From NCBI GenBank assembly GCA_903860975.1, contig CAIOSI010000019.1, positions 1 through 64,000 on the forward strand: 64,000 bases of DNA, read 5' to 3'. This document shows, piece by piece, positions 17,717 to 27,503 of the stretch (position 1 is its first letter; each line of letters begins with the position of its first letter). The position numbers and the translations under genes are program-made. The notes below the pieces were generated by a model, which had not been told where the DNA came from, made no database searches, and was given only the letters and a program-made list of their open reading frames with translations. This DNA comes from an uncultured Alphaproteobacteria bacterium. GTDB taxonomy: Bacteria; Pseudomonadota; Alphaproteobacteria; Caulobacterales; Caulobacteraceae.

Positions 17717-19582
17717 CTAGGGCGCTACGATTTCGAACCAGAAGTCGAACCTGTCGAGCAATGGCAGAAGCTTGGCCAAGACTAAGGTGCCATCGCCGAA
17801 AACGGCTCCCTTGGCCTGTAAAGCCTCCAGTGACGCCTCGCCGATGACCATGGCAATCAAGGTCTCCCGCGTCAGCGAGACTTCTGGACCTCCATCCCCG
17901 GGCACATGGTGCAAGACGGCATTCTCGACACTGACCGCGAAACGCTCACCGGTATCGACGAACGCCAGCGTCAGCGCGAGGTCACCGGCGGCCCCGGCCT
18001 TTTGCCCGTTCAGCCGCACGGAAAAGCTCTCGAGTAAAGCGTCAGCCGGTAGCGCCCGAAGTTGCCCAGCCGCCCCTTGCCTGGGCTCGTCGGATGGCGG
18101 CCGCGGATTGCGAAGCTCCAGGGCGCCGGTCAGGTAGAAGGCCCTCCAAGGCCCGCTCTCGGCCTGGTAGCCCATCTGCTCCAGGGCATCGGCTTGTAGC
18201 GCCCGCGCTTCTGCGTTGGCCGGGTCAGCGAACACGAGATGGTTCACCAGTTCGGCAACCCAGCGATACTCGCCGCGCGCAAAGGCCTCTCGGCCTTTCG
18301 CCAGCAGCGCCGCGGGCCCTCCGGCGAGTTCGACGTAGCGGTGCGCCGCCTCGACCGGTGGCAGCTTGTGAAGGTTGGCCGGATTGCCGTCGAACCAGCC
18401 AAGATAGCGCTGATAGACCGCCTTGGAGTTGTGGTTGAGGGTGCCGTAATAGCCCCGCGTGTGCCATTCGGCCGCGAGGCTAGGCGGCAGCTCGAGATGC
18501 TCTGCGATTTCTGTCGGGTTGAGGCCGTGGTTGGCCATTCGCAGCGTCTGGTCATGGATGTATTTGTACAGGTCGCGCTGCTGCCTGAGGAACCGCGCCG
18601 CCTCTCCCGAACCCCAGCGCGGCCAATGGTGGCTGGCAAACAACACCTCCGTATCGCCGGCGAACAACTCGACGGCTTCATTGATGTAGTGGCTCCAGGC
18701 TCGCGCATCACGAACCTGCGCGCCGCGCGGAGTGTAAATATTGTGCAGGTGGCAGGTGCAATTCTCCGCCATGCATAGCGCGCCAAACTGAGGGAAAAAG
18801 AAATTCATCTCGGCGGGTGCCTCCGTATCTGGCGTCACCTGGAAGATGATCTCCACGCCATCCATCGTCAGCCGCTCACCGGTCTCACGGATGCTTACGG
18901 TCGGAGGCACCAGGCTCACCGAGCCCATCGAAACCGTTTTACCAAGGCCAGCATCGACGTGTCCCTTGGCGTCGCGCGGCAGCAGTGCGCCGTACATGTA
19001 GGTCGCCCGCCGTCCCATGGCGTTGCCGGCCAGGACATTTTCGCTGACAGCCGCCTTCAGGAAGCCCTCTGGTGCCACGATCTGCATACCGGCATCGATA
19101 TCGTTTTGGCTGATGACACCGCGAATCCCGCCGTAGTGATCCACATGGCTGTGCGTGTAGATCACGCCAGTCACCGGCTTGTCGCCGCGATGCTCACGCA
19201 TCAGCTTTAGGGCTGCTGCCGCAGGCTGTGCCGAGATCAGCGGATCGATGACAACGAAGCCGGTCTTGCCTTCGATGAACGTGATGTTGGACAAATCAAA
19301 GCCGCGCACCTGGTAGACGCCCTCAGCCACCTCGAAGAGACCGTGCTGCATATTTAGTTTGGCTTGGCGCCAGAGGCTCGGGTTGACGGTGTCCGCTGGC
19401 TCGCCTTGGAGAAACGCGAAGGGTGCCATGCTCCAGGCGCCGGGCACAGCCGCATCCGCAATCGTGCCGATAAAGCCACGCGTCGCATTGGCCAGGTCCT
19501 GGCCTGTGTCTCTGGGCAGGCTCGCCACAAGTCTAGCATGAGCCGCCTTCGTAGCCTCGGTCGCATCGCGGCGCTGATCCAT
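17717..19582 (-). CDS. Alkyl/aryl-sulfatase, metallo-beta-lactamase fold (SdsA type)
   Basis: A 621-residue zinc hydrolase that releases sulfate from alkyl sulfates such as dodecyl sulfate. The metallo-beta-lactamase motif THSHVDHYGG lies around residue 140, and AENCTCHLHN adds the family's other metal ligands. A helical dimerisation region (about 400-500) and a C-terminal SCP2-like domain (about 510-620) complete the SdsA1 layout. SdsA1 is secreted, but no clear signal peptide is seen here; the N-terminus MDQRRDATEATKAA is hydrophilic, so it may be cytoplasmic or the start may be misplaced. The released sulfate could feed the sulfur pool served by the nearby cys operon. Confidence 0.92.
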   Translation of the reverse strand: MDQRRDATEATKAAHARLVASLPRDTGQDLANATRGFIGTIADAAVPGAWSMAPFAFLQGEPADTVNPSLWRQAKLNMQHGLFEVAEGVYQVRGFDLSNITFIEGKTGFVVIDPLISAQPAAAALKLMREHRGDKPVTGVIYTHSHVDHYGGIRGVISQNDIDAGMQIVAPEGFLKAAVSENVLAGNAMGRRATYMYGALLPRDAKGHVDAGLGKTVSMGSVSLVPPTVSIRETGERLTMDGVEIIFQVTPDTEAPAEMNFFFPQFGALCMAENCTCHLHNIYTPRGAQVRDARAWSHYINEAVELFAGDTEVLFASHHWPRWGSGEAARFLRQQRDLYKYIHDQTLRMANHGLNPTEIAEHLELPPSLAAEWHTRGYYGTLNHNSKAVYQRYLGWFDGNPANLHKLPPVEAAHRYVELAGGPAALLAKGREAFARGEYRWVAELVNHLVFADPANAEARALQADALEQMGYQAESGPWRAFYLTGALELRNPRPPSDEPRQGAAGQLRALPADALLESFSVRLNGQKAGAAGDLALTLAFVDTGERFAVSVENAVLHHVPGDGGPEVSLTRETLIAMVIGEASLEALQAKGAVFGDGTLVLAKLLPLLDRFDFWFEIVAP

Positions 19583-19696
19583 GTCGCTCTCCCCTTGAAC
19601 GCCAACCTAAGCCCGCAAACACAATTGCATAGAGGCCTAGCCGAACCCTCGGACGCTTCCTAAGGTGCGGCCGCTTTTTCTCTTGTGTGGTACGCT

Positions 19697-22315
19697 ATGA
19701 AATCTGGTCTGGCCCTCATTGTTGCGGTGCTGCTTGTCTGTTCGCCGGCCTGGGCCGAACACGCACGAAAGCCCGCGGGCAAGGCGGCTTCGGCCAACCA
19801 TGTGGCCTTGCCGCGGGACGTCAGCCCCGAGCGCTATCAGATCAATGTCAAGCCCAACGCCCAGAATCTGACGTTTGAGGGACATGAAGCGATCACCGTC
19901 ACGGTGAAGCACGCGACCCGGCGTATCGTCCTCAACGCCGCTGACATCACCATCCAGAGTGTGTCGATCTCCTGCCTGCCGGATGCGGCGACGATCACCT
20001 ACGACAAGGCCCAGCAGACCGCAGCCTTCACCTTCGAAAAAGCCATTTCGCCCGGCCGCTACACGCTGGCCATTGACTACAGTGGCATCATCTACAGGCA
20101 GGCCTCAGGCTTTTTCGCCCTCGATTATGCTGGAGACAAGGGCCAGCAGCGCGCGCTTTTCACCCAATTCGAAAACTCTGACGCGCGTCGTTTCGCGCCG
20201 ATGTGGGACGAGCCCGGCGTCAAATCGGTCTTCGCCCTAAGCGTCGAAACGCCCGCGGGCCAGATGGCGGTATCCAACATGCCCGTGATGGATGTCGTGA
20301 CGGTCGCCGGCAAGGCCATCACCCGGTTTTCCGACACCCCAAAAATGAGCTCTTACCTGCTCTTTTTGGCGCTCGGCGACTTCGAGCGCATTCACAAACT
20401 CGTCGGCAAAACAGATGTCGGCGTGGTCGTCCGGCGGGGCAAGACGGCCCAAGCTCAGTTCGCACTCGATGCGGCCGCTGAAATCCTGCCCTGGTACAAT
20501 GACTACTTTGGCACGCCCTACCCGCTGCCGAAGCTCGATTTTATTGCCGGCCCTGGTCGGAGCCAGTTCTTCGCCGCCATGGAGAATTGGGGGGCGATCT
20601 ACTATTTCGACTACGCGCTTCTCATCGACCCGAAGCTTTCAACCGAGGCGGACAAGCAGAACGTCTACGTCGATATAGCTCACGAAATGGCCCACCAGTG
20701 GTTTGGAGACCTGGTCACAATGGCCTGGTGGGACGACCTGTGGCTCAACGAGGGATTCGCCTCCTGGATGGAGAACAAGACCACCGACCACTTCCATCCC
20801 GAATGGAAAATCTGGCTGCAAACCAAGGCGGGCGAACAGAGCGCCATGCGCACCGACTCGCGCCATGGCGCTCACCCGATAATCGCCCCGATCCATGATG
20901 TCTTCGCCGCCGCTAATGCCTTCGACAACATCACCTATCAAAAGGGTCACGCGGTCATTCACATGCTTGAAGACTACGTCGGTCCCAAGGTGTTCCGGGC
21001 AGGCGTTCGCAACTACATCGCTCACCATGCCTACGAGAACACGGTCACCGACGACCTCTGGGCTGAGATCGACAAGGTGTCGCCCAAGAAAATCATTGGT
21101 ATCGCGCACGACTTCACCCTGCAGGCTGGCGTTCCTCTGGTCTCCGTCGACCGCAGCAAGGCTAGCCTTTCCCTCAGCCAAGGCCGGTTCGGCGCCGATG
21201 CTGCTTCGAAGGCACCGCGCGCCTGGCGCACGCCTATCGTTGTCGGCGGCCTGAGCGCCCAACCGTGGAAGACCGTCGTCAGCGCTAAGGCGCCAGTCTC
21301 CAGACCTGCCCAAGGCAACGCCACACCTGTGCTCAATTCAGGCCAGACCGGCTATTTCCGCAGCCGCTATTCGCCCGAACTGGAGCTTCAGATCCTGGCG
21401 GATTTCCCGAACCTGACGGCGGAAAATCAGCTTGGCCTGATCTATGACAGCCGAGCTTTAGGCGAGGCAGGCTACGCCCCGCTCAGTGATTTCCTGTGGG
21501 TGGCCAAGCAGGCGCAGGCGGCTGATGACCCCATCGTCCTGCGTGCGCTGATCAATCAACTCGACGCCATGGACGAGACCTATACCGGCTTGGCGGGACA
21601 GTCGGCCTTCCGCGCCTTTGCACGTGCGCGCCTCGCCCCGACCTTCGCGCGCCTGGGCTGGGGGGCCAAGCCAGGGGAGCCTGACAACGCCGCCCTACTG
21701 CGTCGCAGCCTGCTGTCCGTCCTGGGTAAGTTCGACGACCCAAGCGTCGTCGCTGAGGCTCGTGATCGCTTCACGGCCCTGATCGCCAATCCAGACAGTC
21801 TAAGGGGCGCAAGCCGCTTGACCGTTTTGCAGATCGTCGCGAGCCATGCCGACACAGCGACTTGGGACCAACTCCACGCCATGGCCAAGACCTCGAGCGA
21901 GAGCACCGACCGGGGCCGGCTCTACACCTATCTGGGCAGCAGCCATGACCCGGCGCTAGCGGACAGGGCGCTTGCGCTTGCGCTCACGAAGGAGCCGCCG
22001 CCCACCGATGCCCCGAACCTGATTTCAAGCGTCTCCAGGGTGTTCCCAGAAAAGGCGTACGACTTTGCGATGGCCCACCGCGCTGAGGTGGAAGCCATGA
22101 TCGAGCCCACCAGTCGCACGAGCTACTTTGCCGGCCTGGCGAACAGCTCCGTGAGCCCATTGATGGAAGCCAAGCTCAACGCGTTGGCCGAGACTGTGCC
22201 GACATCGGCCCGGCCCGCAATCACGCGGACGATCGCGACAATCAACGTCCGGCTCGATATCATCCGGAAGCGATTGCCGCAGGCAGACCGCTGGCTCGCG
22301 ACGCATCCAGGCTAG
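19697..22315 (+). CDS. Exported M1-family aminopeptidase
   Basis: About 872 residues from ATG 19697; an in-frame GTG at 19685 would add four residues before the signal peptide. A signal peptide ends near residue 20 (SPAWA). The exopeptidase motif AAMENWG is followed by the zinc site HEMAH (329-333) with the third ligand Glu352 in NEGFA. The C-terminal half is the helical ERAP1-type domain. It removes N-terminal residues from peptides, probably in the periplasm. It is divergent from the alkylsulfatase across 114 bases. Confidence 0.93.
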   Translation: MKSGLALIVAVLLVCSPAWAEHARKPAGKAASANHVALPRDVSPERYQINVKPNAQNLTFEGHEAITVTVKHATRRIVLNAADITIQSVSISCLPDAATITYDKAQQTAAFTFEKAISPGRYTLAIDYSGIIYRQASGFFALDYAGDKGQQRALFTQFENSDARRFAPMWDEPGVKSVFALSVETPAGQMAVSNMPVMDVVTVAGKAITRFSDTPKMSSYLLFLALGDFERIHKLVGKTDVGVVVRRGKTAQAQFALDAAAEILPWYNDYFGTPYPLPKLDFIAGPGRSQFFAAMENWGAIYYFDYALLIDPKLSTEADKQNVYVDIAHEMAHQWFGDLVTMAWWDDLWLNEGFASWMENKTTDHFHPEWKIWLQTKAGEQSAMRTDSRHGAHPIIAPIHDVFAAANAFDNITYQKGHAVIHMLEDYVGPKVFRAGVRNYIAHHAYENTVTDDLWAEIDKVSPKKIIGIAHDFTLQAGVPLVSVDRSKASLSLSQGRFGADAASKAPRAWRTPIVVGGLSAQPWKTVVSAKAPVSRPAQGNATPVLNSGQTGYFRSRYSPELELQILADFPNLTAENQLGLIYDSRALGEAGYAPLSDFLWVAKQAQAADDPIVLRALINQLDAMDETYTGLAGQSAFRAFARARLAPTFARLGWGAKPGEPDNAALLRRSLLSVLGKFDDPSVVAEARDRFTALIANPDSLRGASRLTVLQIVASHADTATWDQLHAMAKTSSESTDRGRLYTYLGSSHDPALADRALALALTKEPPPTDAPNLISSVSRVFPEKAYDFAMAHRAEVEAMIEPTSRTSYFAGLANSSVSPLMEAKLNALAETVPTSARPAITRTIATINVRLDIIRKRLPQADRWLATHPG

Positions 22316-22321
22316 ACGACG

Positions 22322-23413
22322 TCAGACCCTGGGCTGGGCGGCGTAGACCTTCGGTCGCAAGGGTTTGATCCGCAGCGCCAGACCCGGCGCGACGCCAGCC
22401 GGAATGCCGGGACCTCGAGATTCCAGCTCAAAAATCTGCCCCTCAATCAGGCATTCAATCCGCACGTCGGGACCGCGCGCCGCTACGGCCCTGACCTCGC
22501 CAGCCAAACCCGCGCCGTCCAGGGGTGCCAACACAACCTCATTGGGCCGGAAATACACCTCGACCCGACCTTGCGGAGCGTCCGTTTCGGCCTTGGTTTC
22601 CCAATCGGCCACCCTCAAACGCCCCCCCTCGACGATCCCCGGCAGGCGGCAGGCAGCGCCCAGGAAGTCATAGACGAAGGGATCCGCAGGATTTTCGTAG
22701 ACGTCATTCGGCGCACCCAGCTGGCGCAGCTCGCCATCCTTGAGAATCGCCACCCTGTCGGCGAGATCGAGGGCCTCGTCCTGGTCATGGGTGACGAAGA
22801 CCGTGGTGACGCCCGCGCGATCGTGGAGATCGCGCAGCCACCGACGCAGCTCGCGACGCACCTTGGCGTCGAGTGCCCCGAACGGCTCATCCAAAAGCAG
22901 CATTTTAGGTTCGATGGCCAGGGCACGCGCAAGCGCCACGCGCTGCCTTTGACCACCGGAAAGCTGGGCGGGAAAGCGTGATCCGAGACCCTCGAGCTGG
23001 ACCAGGCAAAGAAGGTCGGCGACCCGGTCAGCCACCTCAGATTTCGAAGGCCGCACCGAACGCGGCCGCACTGTCAGACCAAATGCGATGTTTTGGGCCA
23101 CGCTCATGTGTCGGAACAGGGCGTATTGCTGGAACACCATTCCGACCCTGCGATGGCGCACGGGGATCGAAAGGAAATCCTCGCCATCGAAGCGTACGTC
23201 TCCAGCGTCTGGTCGCTCAAGCCCGGCCAATACGCGCAAGAGCGTCGTCTTGCCCGATCCTGACGGCCCCAACAGCGCCAAGAATTCCTTGTCACGCGCC
23301 TGCAGCGAGACATTCCTCAAGGCGGGAAAACGGCCGAAGGATTTCGAAATGCCGCTGATCTCCAGCGACAAGGGAGACTTGGCTTCAGTGTTTGCGGTTG
23401 GCTGCAAGTTCAC
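22322..23413 (-). CDS. cysA: Sulfate/thiosulfate ABC transporter ATP-binding protein
   Basis: About 363 residues from a GTG at 23413, which overlaps the end of cysW; a longer reading in this frame runs on inside cysW and is unlikely. Walker [10 protein letters not shown], the signature [15 protein letters not shown] and Walker [13 protein letters not shown] are all present, followed by the C-terminal regulatory (TOBE-like) domain of CysA/MalK-type ATPases. It powers sulfate import. It is the last gene of the operon and overlaps cysW by about 29 bases. Confidence 0.92.
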   Translation of the reverse strand: MNLQPTANTEAKSPLSLEISGISKSFGRFPALRNVSLQARDKEFLALLGPSGSGKTTLLRVLAGLERPDAGDVRFDGEDFLSIPVRHRRVGMVFQQYALFRHMSVAQNIAFGLTVRPRSVRPSKSEVADRVADLLCLVQLEGLGSRFPAQLSGGQRQRVALARALAIEPKMLLLDEPFGALDAKVRRELRRWLRDLHDRAGVTTVFVTHDQDEALDLADRVAILKDGELRQLGAPNDVYENPADPFVYDFLGAACRLPGIVEGGRLRVADWETKAETDAPQGRVEVYFRPNEVVLAPLDGAGLAGEVRAVAARGPDVRIECLIEGQIFELESRGPGIPAGVAPGLALRIKPLRPKVYAAQPRV

Positions 23414-24239
23414 CGGCGTGACGCCATTCGAGACCAGTCTTGAGGACCAGGGTGACAAGCCCAAGCGAGGCCAAGAGACTGGCCGTCGCAAAGGCACCGA
23501 CGAAGTCATAGTCATTATAAAGCACCTCGACGTGAAGCGGGAGCGTGGTGGTGAGGCCACGGATATGACCGGAAACTACGGAGACGGCGCCGAACTCGCC
23601 CATTGCCCGCGCATTGCACAGCAACACCCCGTAAAGCAGCGCCCATCGGATATTCGGAAGCGTGATCTTCCAAAACGTCGTGAAGCCGCTGGCCCCCAAA
23701 GTCAGCGCTGCAGCCTCTTCGTCAGCCCCCTGGTCCTGCATCAACGGGATCAGCTCGCGAGCCACAAAGGGGAAGGTCACCAGAATAGTCGCCAGGACCA
23801 GGCCGGTGGTGGCGAAGATGATCTTGATGTCGTGATCGATCAGCCAGGTCCCAAACCAGCCCTGCGCTCCGAACAGTAGAACCCAGACCAGGCCAGACAC
23901 GACGGGTGACATGGAGAACGGCAGGTCGATCAGAGTGAGCAGCACGCCCTTGCCGCGAAACTCGAACTTGGCGATGCACCAGGCTGCCGCAATTCCGAAG
24001 ATCGCATTCAGCGGTACGGCGATCCCTGCGACGAGCAGAGTCAGCTTCATCGCCGACACCGCGTCAGGGTCGCTGACTGCGGCAAGGTACTTGCCAATCC
24101 CCTTGTCGAAGGCGTCTCGGAACACGACGAATAAGGGCAACAACACCAGCGCGGCCATGACGATTGCTGAGGCCGCCACCAGCGCGAACGCCACACCGGG
24201 CAAGCGCACGCTGGAAATTGGTCGCGCTGCCGGGCTCAT
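23385..24239 (-). CDS. cysW: Sulfate ABC transporter permease
   Basis: A 284-residue inner-membrane permease with about six hydrophobic segments. The cytoplasmic coupling loop [20 protein letters not shown] is the EAA motif of ABC importers. It pairs with CysT to form the channel. ATG at 24239 overlaps the cysT stop by 4 bases (ATGA) and its 3' end overlaps cysA, so the operon is tightly coupled. Confidence 0.93.
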   Translation of the reverse strand: MSPAARPISSVRLPGVAFALVAASAIVMAALVLLPLFVVFRDAFDKGIGKYLAAVSDPDAVSAMKLTLLVAGIAVPLNAIFGIAAAWCIAKFEFRGKGVLLTLIDLPFSMSPVVSGLVWVLLFGAQGWFGTWLIDHDIKIIFATTGLVLATILVTFPFVARELIPLMQDQGADEEAAALTLGASGFTTFWKITLPNIRWALLYGVLLCNARAMGEFGAVSVVSGHIRGLTTTLPLHVEVLYNDYDFVGAFATASLLASLGLVTLVLKTGLEWRHAGELAANRKH

Positions 24240-25108
24240 GCTTTTCCCCGCTTGGCCAAGGCCAGCTGCAGCCCATTGATCAAAACCAGTGAGCCGAAGG
24301 AAATCGCGACCATCGCCACGCCGACAGCCGCAGCCCCGGCGTAGTCGTAACTCTCCAACTTGATGACGATCAGGAGCGGCGCAATCTCGGTCTTGCCCGG
24401 AAGGTTGCCGGCAATGAACACCACCGATCCATATTCCCCAACGGCGCGTGCGAAGGCCAGGCTCACGCCCGAGATCAACGATGGGGCCATAGCCGGAAGG
24501 ATCACCCTGACCGCACGTTGTCGCGCATCAGCGCCCAGCGTGGTGGCGGCCTCCTCCACCTCATGGTCCAGCTCCTGCAAAACCGGCTGCAGGGAACGAA
24601 CGACGAAGGGAAGGCCGATGAAAACCAGCGCGATGAAAATGCCAAGGGCCGAATAGGCGGTCTTGATCCCCAGCTTCGCCGCAAGAGAGCCGAGTGGTCC
24701 GTTCGGTGCGTAGATCGCGGTAAGGGCAAGGCCCGCCACGGCGGTCGGCAGGGCAAACGGCAAGTCGACCAAAGCATCAAGGATCCGCCGACCGGGGAAC
24801 TCATAGCGCGAAAGGGTCCAGGCTAGCAGCAGGCCCAGCGGCGCGTTCAGAAGCGCTGCAAGTGCGGAAAGTCCAAAGCTTAACTTCAAGGCCGAAGCCA
24901 CGCGCGGCGCAGACAGCTCATGCCAAACCCCATGCAACCCCAGCTCCCAAGGCCGGATTGCAAGCGCCGTCAGAGGTAAAACGACGATCGCGCCCAGATA
25001 GGTCAGCGTGATCCCCAACGACAGGCCAAATCCCGGCAGGATCGAATGCTGCAGCCAGGGCCGGCGTCTCAGCTCAACGGAGCCAATATGGCGGGTTTGG
25101 TCACTCAC
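24236..25108 (-). CDS. cysT: Sulfate ABC transporter permease
   Basis: A 290-residue inner-membrane permease (also called CysU), about six segments. The EAA-type loop [20 protein letters not shown] is visible, as is the [16 protein letters not shown] stretch typical of CysT. It is the partner of CysW. ATG overlaps the stop of the binding-protein gene by 4 bases, and its own stop overlaps cysW by 4. Confidence 0.93.
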   Translation of the reverse strand: MSDQTRHIGSVELRRRPWLQHSILPGFGLSLGITLTYLGAIVVLPLTALAIRPWELGLHGVWHELSAPRVASALKLSFGLSALAALLNAPLGLLLAWTLSRYEFPGRRILDALVDLPFALPTAVAGLALTAIYAPNGPLGSLAAKLGIKTAYSALGIFIALVFIGLPFVVRSLQPVLQELDHEVEEAATTLGADARQRAVRVILPAMAPSLISGVSLAFARAVGEYGSVVFIAGNLPGKTEIAPLLIVIKLESYDYAGAAAVGVAMVAISFGSLVLINGLQLALAKRGKA

Positions 25109-26142
25109 GCGGGTTTATAGATTTGGTCGAAGAGGCCGCCCTCGGCGAAGTGCGTAGCTTGGGCTTTCTTCCAACCGCCAAACGCCTGATCGATGGTGAC
25201 CATCGCAATTGGCTTAAGGTTGGCGGCGTACTTTGCGGCTGACGCTGCATTGCGCGGCCGATAGTGGTGCCTTGCGATGATGTCTTGCGCCTGCGGGCTG
25301 TAGAGGAAGTTCAGGTATCCGGTGGCGACAACTCGGGTCTTGTGTCGGTCAACATTCTTATCCAGCAGCGCCAAAGGGGGCTCGGCGAGGATCGAACTGG
25401 ACGGATAGACGATATCGAAGTTCGGGCCGAACTCGTGGATGGTCAGGAACGCCTCGTTTTCCCAGGCCAACAGCACATCGCCAATGCCGCGCTGCGCAAA
25501 GGTCGTGGTCGCATCACGCGCGCCGGCGCCCAGCACGGGCACGTTCCTGAAGAGCTTGGTGATGTAAGCTCTTGCGGCGGCTTGGCCGCCTTTGCTCTGG
25601 CCGTAGGCATAGGCAGCCAGATACGCCCAGCGCGCGCCTCCAGAGGTCTTGGGATTTGAGACAATCACACCTACGCCGGGCTTCACCAGGTCGGCCCAGT
25701 CGCGGATGGCTTTCGGGTTGCCCTTGCGAACTAGCAAGACAATGGTCGAGGTATAGGGCGTCGAATTGATCGGCAGGCGCGACTGCCAGTTTGCCGGCAA
25801 AAGTTTCGCCCGCGCCGCGATCTCGTCGATATCACCGGCCAACGCCAGGGTCACGACGTCGGCTTGCAGACCATCAATGACGGCTCGGGCCTGTTTGCCG
25901 GAGCCTCCATGGCTTTGTTTGATATCCAGGAATTCGCCCGTCCTGGCCTTCCAGAAGGCCGAGAATGCAACGTTGATTTCCTTGTAGAGTTCGCGCGTCG
26001 CATCGTAGCTGACGTTGAGCAAAGTGAGGGTCTTACTCTGCGCCTGGACCGGCGGGGCCAATAATAGCGGCAGGCCTGCGGCGGCGGCCATGCCGCCGCC
26101 CGCGGCGACCAGGCCTCTGCGCGTGATGTCGGGGCTCGTCAT
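25105..26142 (-). CDS. cysP: Periplasmic sulfate-binding protein
   Basis: About 345 residues from ATG 26142. That start gives a Tat-like signal ([11 protein letters not shown]...) ending near PPVQAQS; a longer reading starts in unlikely sequence. The mature part begins [17 protein letters not shown] and contains [26 protein letters not shown], the sulfate-binding pattern of the CysP/Sbp family. It delivers sulfate to CysTW and leads the operon. The twin-arginine signal differs from the Sec signal usual in enterobacterial homologues. Whether it is CysP or Sbp cannot be decided. Confidence 0.9.
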   Translation of the reverse strand: MTSPDITRRGLVAAGGGMAAAAGLPLLLAPPVQAQSKTLTLLNVSYDATRELYKEINVAFSAFWKARTGEFLDIKQSHGGSGKQARAVIDGLQADVVTLALAGDIDEIAARAKLLPANWQSRLPINSTPYTSTIVLLVRKGNPKAIRDWADLVKPGVGVIVSNPKTSGGARWAYLAAYAYGQSKGGQAAARAYITKLFRNVPVLGAGARDATTTFAQRGIGDVLLAWENEAFLTIHEFGPNFDIVYPSSSILAEPPLALLDKNVDRHKTRVVATGYLNFLYSPQAQDIIARHHYRPRNAASAAKYAANLKPIAMVTIDQAFGGWKKAQATHFAEGGLFDQIYKPA

Positions 26143-26331
26143 GCTGCTAGTCCACAGGGCCTTGGAGGCTGAACGCGTACGGATCACCGGCGAGGCGGTA
26201 TCCAGCCGGTAATCCAGCTCGCGACTCAAGCGGACGGTTCACCTGCCGCATCACGATTTCCTGTTCGACAGGCGAAATGATGCGGCTGCAGGCATGCCCA
26301 GTCCCTGGTTCAAGCCTGGGAAAGCTAGGCT

Positions 26332-26362
26332 GCTTATTCCTATCTAACGAGTAGGAATAAGC
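26332..26362. promoter_or_regulatory. 11-bp palindrome upstream of the sulfate operon
   Basis: GCTTATTCCTA (26332-26342) and TAGGAATAAGC (26352-26362) form a perfect inverted repeat with a 9-base spacer, flanked by direct AAGCTAGGC copies (26322-26330 and 26359-26367). It is AT-rich and lies 190 bases upstream of cysP. ATTCC...GGAAT symmetry recalls binding sites of Rrf2-type sulfur regulators. No T-run follows on the minus strand, so an operator fits better than a terminator. Confidence 0.6.
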
Positions 26363-26417
26363 TAGGCGGCTCTATAGAAAATCTGAACGTCCCCAGGACG
26401 GCAGCCCGACGCTTTTT

Positions 26418-27422
26418 CTACTCCGCCGCCATGAGCACGCGGCCAGCGGTAAAGGCCGTCTTTTCAGCAAGCGCGGCCTTGGCCTCCTCATATTCAGCAG
26501 CCAGGCGCGCCACGAGCTCGGCTGTGGATGGCACGTCCTTCACCGATCCGATGCCCTGACCGCATCCCCAAATGTCACGCCAGGCTTTGGCTTTCTGGTT
26601 TCCGCCTGATCCGAAATTCATGGCCGAAGCGTCGGATTTTGGCAGGTCATTTGGATCCAGGCCTGCCGCGACGATCGAAGGGGTCAGATAGTTGCCGTGA
26701 ACGCCCGTAAAGAGGTTCGTGTAAGTGATGTCTTCGCCGCTCGAGGCCACGATCATCGCCTGATAGGCGGGGTCAGCATTGGCTTCCTTGGTCGCAATGA
26801 AGGCTGAGCCCACATAAGCGAGGTCCGCACCCATCGCTTGAGCGGCCAGGATCGAGCGGCCATGGGCAATGGAGCCCGAAAGCGCGATCGGCCCATCGAA
26901 CCATTCGCGCAAGCCCTGGATCAAGGCGAAAGGCGAAAGTTGGCCTGCGTGCCCGCCTGCGCCGGCGGCCACAGGTATCAAACCATCGGCGCCCTTTTCG
27001 ATCGCCTTGCGTGCGAAGCGGTCGGTAATCACGTCATGCAGCACCGTCCCGCCATAGGAGTGCACCGCCTCGTTGACCGACTCCTGAGCGCCTAGCGAGG
27101 TGATGATAATAGGCACCTTCCACTTGGTGGTGGCCTCAACGTCGTGCGCCAAGCGGTCGGAGGACTTATGAACGATATGGTTCACCGCGAAGGGCGCAGA
27201 TGGCGTCTCCGGGTGGTCGCGATCCCAAGCCGCCAGCTCCTCGGTGATCCGGTGCAGCCACTCCTCAAGCATTGAAGCCGGCCGAGCGTTAAGCGCCGGA
27301 AACGATCCGACAATGCCAGCCTTGCACTGGGCGATCACCAAGTCCGGATTGGAAATGATAAACAGCGGCGATGCAATCACCGGCAAACGCAAGCGGTCAC
27401 GTAAAACGGGCGGCAAAGCCAT
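26418..27422 (-). CDS. Nitronate monooxygenase / NAD(P)H-dependent flavin oxidoreductase family
   Basis: A 334-residue FMN TIM-barrel enzyme. It opens with the substrate-channel strand LPVIASPLFIISN and contains GADGLIPVAAGAGGHAGQ, the FMN-phosphate and catalytic-histidine region of the 2-nitropropane dioxygenase family, plus GADLAYVGSAFIAT. Members oxidise alkyl nitronates with oxygen or act as flavin-dependent reductases; this one's substrate is not known. ATG at 27422. It is followed by the cys palindrome, and the glycosyltransferase 3' end lies 81 bases upstream. Confidence 0.88.
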   Translation of the reverse strand: MALPPVLRDRLRLPVIASPLFIISNPDLVIAQCKAGIVGSFPALNARPASMLEEWLHRITEELAAWDRDHPETPSAPFAVNHIVHKSSDRLAHDVEATTKWKVPIIITSLGAQESVNEAVHSYGGTVLHDVITDRFARKAIEKGADGLIPVAAGAGGHAGQLSPFALIQGLREWFDGPIALSGSIAHGRSILAAQAMGADLAYVGSAFIATKEANADPAYQAMIVASSGEDITYTNLFTGVHGNYLTPSIVAAGLDPNDLPKSDASAMNFGSGGNQKAKAWRDIWGCGQGIGSVKDVPSTAELVARLAAEYEEAKAALAEKTAFTAGRVLMAAE

Positions 27423-27503
27423 GGATTTCGTCCTCGATTTCTAATTTACGACGTACAGACGAACGTTTTTCCCAGCAACCGTTTTTCCCGGGCGGGGCCT
27501 GGA

